This document shows, in pieces, positions 47,627 to 52,671 of a stretch of 52,671 bases of DNA. The translations under genes and the position numbers were made by a program. Position 1 is the stretch's first letter; each line of letters opens with the position of its first letter. The notes under the pieces are model-generated. The model was not told where the DNA came from, did no database searches, and saw only the letters and a list, made by a program, of their open reading frames with translations. The stretch comes from JBEEJZ01 sp046046915 (GTDB lineage: Bacteria; Pseudomonadota; Gammaproteobacteria; Burkholderiales; Burkholderiaceae_C): assembly GCA_046046915.1 (NCBI GenBank), contig JBJOIT010000019.1:1-52671 (forward strand), written 5' to 3'.

Positions 47627-47702
47627 TGGTGCCGGAGAGATGAATCGAACACCCGACCTTCTCATTACGAATGAGCTGCTCTACCGACTGAGCTACACCG
47701 GC
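47627..47702 (-). tRNA. tRNA-Thr (anticodon CGT)
   Basis: A 76-base tRNA including an encoded CCA end. The D arm is GCTCAGTCGGTAGAGC, the anticodon loop is TTCGTAA giving CGT (decodes ACG), and the T loop is TTCGATT. The acceptor stem shows an apparent U6-U67 mismatch and the T stem two G-U pairs; otherwise the fold is standard. It lies 12 bases after fbp on the same strand and may be processed from a longer transcript. Confidence 0.95.
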
Positions 47703-47714
47703 ACAAGCATTAGA

Positions 47715-48734
47715 TTATATCTCGGTGTGATAGCGGGTCAGGCGCTCGACTTCGTTGCGGGAGCCCAGCATGACGCTGACGCGTTCGTGCAATTGGGAGG
47801 GTGTCAGGTCCAGAATGCGTTGTTTGCCGTTGGTGGAGGCGCCACCGGCCTGTTCGATCAGCCAGCTCATGGGATTGGCTTCATACATCAGGCGTAACTT
47901 GCCAGCTTTTTGAGGTTCGCGCTTGTCCCAGGGGTACATGAAGACGCCGCCCCGGGTCAGGATGCGATGCACATCGGCCACCATGCTGGCAATCCAGCGC
48001 ATGTTGAAGTCTTTACCGCGTGGGCCCTCGGTGCCTTGCAGGCATTCGTCGATGTAGCGCCTGACGGGTGTGTCCCAGTGGCGCATATTGCTCATGTTGA
48101 CTGCAAATTCCTTGGTGTCTTCGGGGATGCGCAAGTTCTCTTGCGTCAGCACAAAAGAGCCTTGCTCGCGGTCAAGGGTGAACATGGCCACCCCATTGCC
48201 CACGGTCAGCACCAGTGTGGTTTGCGGGCCATAAACGCAGTAACCGGCCGCCACTTGTTGGCTGCCTGCTTGAAGGAAGTCTTTTTCCGATACATCGAAG
48301 TGTCGGCCCGACGGGTCTTCCTGCTTTTTCAGCACGCTGAAGATGGTGCCGATGCTCACATTCACATCGATATTGCTCGAGCCATCCAGGGGGTCGAACA
48401 GCAGCAGGTACTCGCCCTGCGGGTAACGGTTGGGCACCACGTAGATGTCCTCCATTTCCTCGCTGGCCATGGCTGCCAGGTGACCGCCCCATTCGTTGGC
48501 TTCAATCAGGACTTCATTGGCAATGATGTCGAGCTTTTTCTGGATTTCGCCCTGCACGTTTTCGGACTCTGCCGTGCCCAGCACGCCGCCCAAGGCGCCT
48601 TTGTTGACGGCGTGGCTGATGCTCTTGCAAGCACGCGCCACCACTTCCAGCAGCAGGCGCAGTTGTGACGGGATGAGGCCACCTTTGCGCTGTTGTTCAA
48701 CCAGGTAGCGGGTCAGACTGATGGGTTTGCTCAT
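47715..48734 (-). CDS. fbp: Fructose-1,6-bisphosphatase, class I
   Basis: Gluconeogenic enzyme (339 aa) that hydrolyses fructose 1,6-bisphosphate to fructose 6-phosphate. The metal/phosphate motif FDPLDGSSNIDVN is intact, and the N-terminal SEEMEDIYVV contributes metal ligands. MYEANPMSWLIEQAGGAS is the C-terminal family signature. It is preceded on the same strand by pepN with a 17-base gap, so it is likely in that operon. Gluconeogenesis would matter during growth on purines or organic acids. Confidence 0.96.
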   Translation of the reverse strand: MSKPISLTRYLVEQQRKGGLIPSQLRLLLEVVARACKSISHAVNKGALGGVLGTAESENVQGEIQKKLDIIANEVLIEANEWGGHLAAMASEEMEDIYVVPNRYPQGEYLLLFDPLDGSSNIDVNVSIGTIFSVLKKQEDPSGRHFDVSEKDFLQAGSQQVAAGYCVYGPQTTLVLTVGNGVAMFTLDREQGSFVLTQENLRIPEDTKEFAVNMSNMRHWDTPVRRYIDECLQGTEGPRGKDFNMRWIASMVADVHRILTRGGVFMYPWDKREPQKAGKLRLMYEANPMSWLIEQAGGASTNGKQRILDLTPSQLHERVSVMLGSRNEVERLTRYHTEI

Positions 48735-48751
48735 AGGTACTCTTTCTGGCT

Positions 48752-51472
48752 TTAGCTGGAGCTCAGCGCGCGGCTCACAACCTCACGCACGTCGTTGCTC
48801 AAGTCAGGTTTGGCCGCAACGCGGGCCAAGGCTTCGCGCGCTGCACTACGGTAGGGCTCAGCCAGCTTGGTCCAGCGATCCAGTGCACGCGCCAGACGGG
48901 CTGCCACCTGCGGGTTGAAGCCGTCCAGCTCAATCACCCGTTCACTCCAGAACACATAACCCGCAGCATCTGCGCGGTGGAATGCACCCGGGTTGGCACT
49001 GCAATAGCTAAAGATGAGGCTACGCGCCCGGTTGGGGTTGCGCAGATGGAAGTCGGCATGCTTCATCAGCTGACGCACGGCCGGCAGGACGTTGCCGCCC
49101 CGGTCGCATGCACCTGCCTGTAAGGCAAACCATTTGTCCAGAACCAGCGCCTCGTCTTTGAACAGCGCGTGAAAACGCGCCAATGCCGGTGTGGCAAGTT
49201 CATGGCCACTGTTGACCAGGGCGCTCAGGGCGTTGAGGCGATCCGTCATGTTGCCGGCATCTTTGAAGCGCTGATAGGCCTTGCCCGGGATGACGGCGTC
49301 ACCGCTCAAGGTCGCTGCCAGGCACAGCTGGCTCAGGGCCATGCCTGCTAGCGCACGCCGACCACTGGAGACTGGGTCGGGCCGATAACTGCCGCTGTCC
49401 TGATGGGTCTCGAAAGCCCATTGCCAGTCGGCTGCCAGCGACTGTGCCAGTTGAACGCGCATGGCCTCACGCACTTGATGAATGCGCTGCGGGTCCACCA
49501 CGTCCAATTGCTCGGCGATGTAGCCTTCAGACGGCAGTGTGAGCACCAGCTCCTTGAACGCTGCATCCAGCGTTGGGTGGCGCAGCACACCGCGCATCGC
49601 TTGCAGATAGGTGTCGCCAAAGGGCTGGGCGTTTGTCAGGTCTGCAGCAGACTGGATGAGCGTGATGGCCGCACGCAGGGTGAGGCGTTGGCCGGCTTCC
49701 CAGCGGTTGAAGGGGTCAGGGTCGCTGGCCAGCAGGGTGAGCAATTGGGCGTCGGTGTAATCAAAGTCCAGCACCACCGGTGCGCTGAAGCCCCGCAGGA
49801 TGGAGGGCACAGGCTCGGCATCGACGTTGATGAAGGTCAGCACATGTTGAGCGTCGGTCATTACCACGGTGCGGCTCGCGCCGGCGGGCGTTGTTTCGCC
49901 CGCCATCTGCAAGGGCACCTCAGTGCCCTGCGCATCGACCAGCCCCAGCGTGACCGGAATCACAAAGGGCTCTTTGGCCGGCTGGCCTGGCGTGGGCGCG
50001 CAGCTTTGGGTGAGCGTGAGGGTGTAGCTGCGCGCATCCGCGTCAAACTGACCCACGGCGCGGACATGCGGCGTGCCTGCCTGGCTGTACCAGCGCTTGA
50101 ACTGAGGCAGCAGCCGCGCCAGATCGGATGCCGGGTTGGCATCTGCGATGGCCTGAGCGAAGTCGTCACACGTAACGGCCTGGCCGTCATGTCGCTCAAA
50201 GTACAGCGTCATGCCCTTGGCAAAGCCGGCGCGGCCCACCAGAGTTTGCATCATGCGCACCACTTCAGCACCTTTTTCGTAGATGGTGACGGTGTAAAAG
50301 TTGTTGATTTCGATGAAGCTGTCGGGCCGCACCGGGTGGGCCATGGGGCCGGCGTCCTCTGGGAACTGGGCCGAACGTAGCACCCGCACGTCCTCAATGC
50401 GCTTGACCGCGCGGGCCGAAGCTTCGGCGCACAGGTCCTGGCTGAACTCCTGATCGCGAAAAACCGTCAGGCCCTCTTTTAACGAGAGCTGGAACCAGTC
50501 GCGGCAGGTGACGCGGTTGCCGCTCCAATTGTGAAAGTATTCATGCCCCACCACCGACTCGATGTTGGCAAAGTCGGCATCGGTCGCCGTGGCCTGGTTG
50601 GCCAGCACGTACTTGGTGTTGAAGATGTTCAGGCCCTTGTTTTCCATGGCGCCCATGTTGAAGTCGCTGGTTGCGACGATCATGAAGCGCTCCAGATCCA
50701 GCGGCAGGCCAAAACGAGCCTCGTCCCAGGCTACGCTGGCCATCAGGGAGTTCATGGCGTGTTCGGTCTTGTCCAGATCGCCGGGGCGCACATAGACTTG
50801 TAGCAGGTGGTCTTTGCCGGCGCGCGAGGTGATACGCTGCTCGCGGCACACCAGCTGGCCAGCCACCAGCGCAAACAGGTAGCAGGGCTTTTTGTGTGGG
50901 TCGACCCATTTGGCAAAGTGACGCGGGCCGTTAGGACCGTCCTCCAAAGCACCTTCTTCCACCAGGTTGCCGTTGGACAACAGCACAGGGTATTTGTCTT
51001 TGTCCGCGCGCAGGGTGACGGTGTAACTCGCCATCACGTCTGGCCGGTCCAGAAAGTAGGTGATGCGCCTGAAGCCCTCGGCCTCGCACTGCGTGAAGAA
51101 CGAGTCATTGCTGACGTACAGGCCCATCAGCTTGGTGTTTTTGGCTGGTGCGCAGGTCGTGAAGATTTCCAGGTCAAACGCTTCGTGGCTCTGTGGCAGG
51201 TTCTCCAGCACCAGGCGGTTGCCTTCCATCTTGAAGGAGGTGCCCTGGCCGTTGACCAGCACGCGAGCCAGGTTCAGCTCTTCGCCATCTAGTTTCAAGG
51301 GCTGTGCCGCTACGTCCGGGTTGCGGCGCATGCGCATCTTGTTCAGCACGCGGGTTTTGGCGGGGTCCAGGTCAAAACTCAGGTCCACCGTATCGATCAG
51401 AAATGCCGGTGCAGCGTAGTCAGCCCGGTGGATGACGACGGCTTCTCCTTGCCCATCACGTAGTTGCAACAT
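48752..51472 (-). CDS. pepN: Aminopeptidase N
   Basis: M1-family zinc aminopeptidase (906 aa) that completes cytoplasmic peptide breakdown. Motifs are the substrate-recognition GAMENKGLNIFN and the zinc site HEYFHNWSGNRVTCRDW with the downstream Glu in LKEGLTVFRDQEF. The C-terminal helical domain is complete. I set the start at ATG 51472 (MLQLRDGQGEAVVIHRADY), with GGAG upstream; the longer open frame is read inside the HAD gene and is not homologous. It overlaps the HAD phosphatase 3' end by 17 bases. Confidence 0.95.
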   Translation of the reverse strand: MLQLRDGQGEAVVIHRADYAAPAFLIDTVDLSFDLDPAKTRVLNKMRMRRNPDVAAQPLKLDGEELNLARVLVNGQGTSFKMEGNRLVLENLPQSHEAFDLEIFTTCAPAKNTKLMGLYVSNDSFFTQCEAEGFRRITYFLDRPDVMASYTVTLRADKDKYPVLLSNGNLVEEGALEDGPNGPRHFAKWVDPHKKPCYLFALVAGQLVCREQRITSRAGKDHLLQVYVRPGDLDKTEHAMNSLMASVAWDEARFGLPLDLERFMIVATSDFNMGAMENKGLNIFNTKYVLANQATATDADFANIESVVGHEYFHNWSGNRVTCRDWFQLSLKEGLTVFRDQEFSQDLCAEASARAVKRIEDVRVLRSAQFPEDAGPMAHPVRPDSFIEINNFYTVTIYEKGAEVVRMMQTLVGRAGFAKGMTLYFERHDGQAVTCDDFAQAIADANPASDLARLLPQFKRWYSQAGTPHVRAVGQFDADARSYTLTLTQSCAPTPGQPAKEPFVIPVTLGLVDAQGTEVPLQMAGETTPAGASRTVVMTDAQHVLTFINVDAEPVPSILRGFSAPVVLDFDYTDAQLLTLLASDPDPFNRWEAGQRLTLRAAITLIQSAADLTNAQPFGDTYLQAMRGVLRHPTLDAAFKELVLTLPSEGYIAEQLDVVDPQRIHQVREAMRVQLAQSLAADWQWAFETHQDSGSYRPDPVSSGRRALAGMALSQLCLAATLSGDAVIPGKAYQRFKDAGNMTDRLNALSALVNSGHELATPALARFHALFKDEALVLDKWFALQAGACDRGGNVLPAVRQLMKHADFHLRNPNRARSLIFSYCSANPGAFHRADAAGYVFWSERVIELDGFNPQVAARLARALDRWTKLAEPYRSAAREALARVAAKPDLSNDVREVVSRALSSS

Positions 51473-52142
51473 GCAGACTCTCCAAAAATTTAGATTCAAA
51501 CAGCTCGTGGTAGTCACGAGCCTGGGCAATGACATGGGGCCCTGCCAACTCTTGGGCGCTGTGGCCGGTACAGATGGCCACTGCCCGCATGCCGGCGCGC
51601 CGGGCCGCTTCGATACCGAACGGCGCGTCTTCAAAGACGATGCAGCGGCTGGCATCCACGTTCATGCGACGTGCGGCCTCCAGAAAAATCGCGGGCTCCG
51701 GCTTGCCGGGCAGTCCTTCATCGCCACCCACCACGGCCTCGGGCTGTACTTGCATCTTGAGGTTAGCAAACGCAAAGGCGATGTTGTGTTTGTCACCCGC
51801 CGTGCCTACCCCCAGCTTCAGCCCGCGCGCACGGGCTGCATCGGCAAAAGCCGTGAAGCCTGCTACCTCAGCAAAAACTGGCGCGAACAGCTCGCGGTAA
51901 ATCACTTCCTTTTCATGGATCAGGGTCCATACTTCCTCCAGCGCGACTTCGCGCTGAAATAGCTCGCGCATGCATTCGGCACCGGTGCGCCCGGTGGTGC
52001 GCCGCATCAGGTCGGGCACGTCGATATCTATGCCGTGACGGCGGGTGAATTCCACCCAGCTGTTGGCGTGGTGGGGCATGGAGTCGATCATGGTGCCGTC
52101 CATGTCGAAGATCAGCCCCTCCGTGTGCATCAGCGTGTTCAT
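51456..52142 (-). CDS. HAD-family hydrolase (beta-phosphoglucomutase-like phosphatase)
   Basis: A 228-aa phosphatase. Motif I is FDMDGTMIDS with the nucleophile and acid Asp, motif II the Thr in GVGTAGDKHN, motif III Lys in GLPGKPEPAIFL, and motif IV FEDAPFGIEAA. A helical cap lies after motif I. The substrate is unknown; sugar phosphates are usual for this subgroup. ATG 52142 forms a TGATG overlap with the prfB stop; a GTG three bases earlier is also possible. Confidence 0.88.
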   Translation of the reverse strand: MNTLMHTEGLIFDMDGTMIDSMPHHANSWVEFTRRHGIDIDVPDLMRRTTGRTGAECMRELFQREVALEEVWTLIHEKEVIYRELFAPVFAEVAGFTAFADAARARGLKLGVGTAGDKHNIAFAFANLKMQVQPEAVVGGDEGLPGKPEPAIFLEAARRMNVDASRCIVFEDAPFGIEAARRAGMRAVAICTGHSAQELAGPHVIAQARDYHELFESKFLESLHVATT

Positions 52143-52671
52143 CACACGCCCTGTTTCAGCGACGCTTCGATGAACACATCGAGGTCGCCGTCGAGCACCT
52201 TTTGCGTGGCTGAGACTTCGACGTTGGTGCGCAGGTCTTTGATGCGGCTGTTGTCGAGCACATAAGAGCGGATCTGGTGGCCCCAGCCGACGTCGGTCTT
52301 GCTATCTTCCAACTTTTGCTGTTCTTCCTGGCGCTTGCGCATTTCAAAGTCGTACAAGCGGCTGCGCAGACGTTTCCAGGCCACGTCGCGGTTGCTGTGC
52401 TGGCTGCGGCCGTCCTGGCACTGAACCACGATGCCGGTGGGGATGTGGGTCAGACGCACGGCCGAGTCGGTCTTGTTGATGTGCTGACCACCCGCACCAC
52501 TGGCACGGAAAGTGTCGGTACGCACATCCGAAGGGTTGATGTCGATCTCGATGGAATCGTCGATTTCAGGGTAGACAAACACCGACGCAAAAGAGGTGTG
52601 GCGCCCGCCCGACGAGTCAAACGGTGACTTGCGCACCAGACGGTGCACGCCGGTTTCGGTGCGCAGTAGGC
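52142..52671 (-). CDS. prfB: Peptide chain release factor 2, C-terminal part
   Basis: The last 175 or so codons of RF2, which ends translation at UGA and UAA; the gene runs off the right edge. The visible part begins LLRTETGVHRLVRKSPFDS and contains the universal GGQ motif in RASGAGGQHINKT, which triggers peptide release. The N-terminal half, with the stop-codon recognition motif and any programmed frameshift, is outside the window. The stop overlaps the HAD gene. Confidence 0.95.
   Translation of the reverse strand, partial: LLRTETGVHRLVRKSPFDSSGGRHTSFASVFVYPEIDDSIEIDINPSDVRTDTFRASGAGGQHINKTDSAVRLTHIPTGIVVQCQDGRSQHSNRDVAWKRLRSRLYDFEMRKRQEEQQKLEDSKTDVGWGHQIRSYVLDNSRIKDLRTNVEVSATQKVLDGDLDVFIEASLKQGV

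Overview
The window looks like a chromosomal segment of a betaproteobacterium, most likely a Comamonadaceae member close to Rhodoferax, Polaromonas or Acidovorax. This rests on gene content and protein style (PuuD-type urate oxidation, BMP-type purine importer, DUF6285/phosphotransferase/acyl-CoA dehydrogenase trio, XylFHG with a ROK regulator, order prfB-HAD-pepN-fbp) and on high GC. I could not run a similarity search, so the genus is an inference.

Region 1 (about 1-18,800) is a purine salvage and degradation island. It encodes adenine, guanine and 8-oxoguanine deaminases, xanthine dehydrogenase (xdhA, xdhB, maturation factor xdhC) and membrane-bound, cytochrome-fused urate oxidase (puuD). 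It also carries a BMP-family ABC importer with two different binding proteins, a Crp/Fnr-type regulator and a Rieske oxygenase of unknown substrate. Bases converge on xanthine, then urate, then 5-hydroxyisourate; later ureide genes are not in the window.

Region 2 (about 18,850-28,000) holds housekeeping and accessory genes. These are dcd, rhlE with a structured leader, and a translationally coupled operon (acyl-CoA dehydrogenase, APH-type kinase, DUF6285) that resembles the LvaC-LvaA-LvaB part of the levulinate pathway and the eukaryotic ACAD10/11 fusions. A BrnT/BrnA toxin-antitoxin pair and single-chain pyruvate carboxylase follow.

Region 3 (about 28,200-47,400) is a carbohydrate island with two divergent arms around 33,161-33,235. 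The minus arm has iolD, an SDR, a TIM-barrel isomerase and a Gfo/Idh dehydrogenase. The plus arm has iolG, an aldehyde dehydrogenase, a HpaI-type aldolase, a D-2-hydroxyacid dehydrogenase, xylFHG, a ROK regulator, xylB, xylA, another Gfo/Idh dehydrogenase and an RpiR-type regulator. The upper inositol enzymes are present, but recognisable IolB, IolC, IolJ and IolA are absent. A palindrome GCAAW-N4-WTTGC occurs in the iolD/iolG promoter and twice before xylF, with a degenerate copy just before the RpiR gene. This suggests one regulon joining the inositol-like and xylose genes.

Region 4 (about 47,580-52,671) is ordinary core genome on the minus strand: prfB (partial), a HAD phosphatase, pepN, fbp and tRNA-Thr(CGT) with an intrinsic terminator.

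I saw no insertion sequence, prophage, integrase or CRISPR array. The only stretch over 300 bases without a gene is 37,476-38,007, which holds a terminator, operator palindromes and two hairpins.
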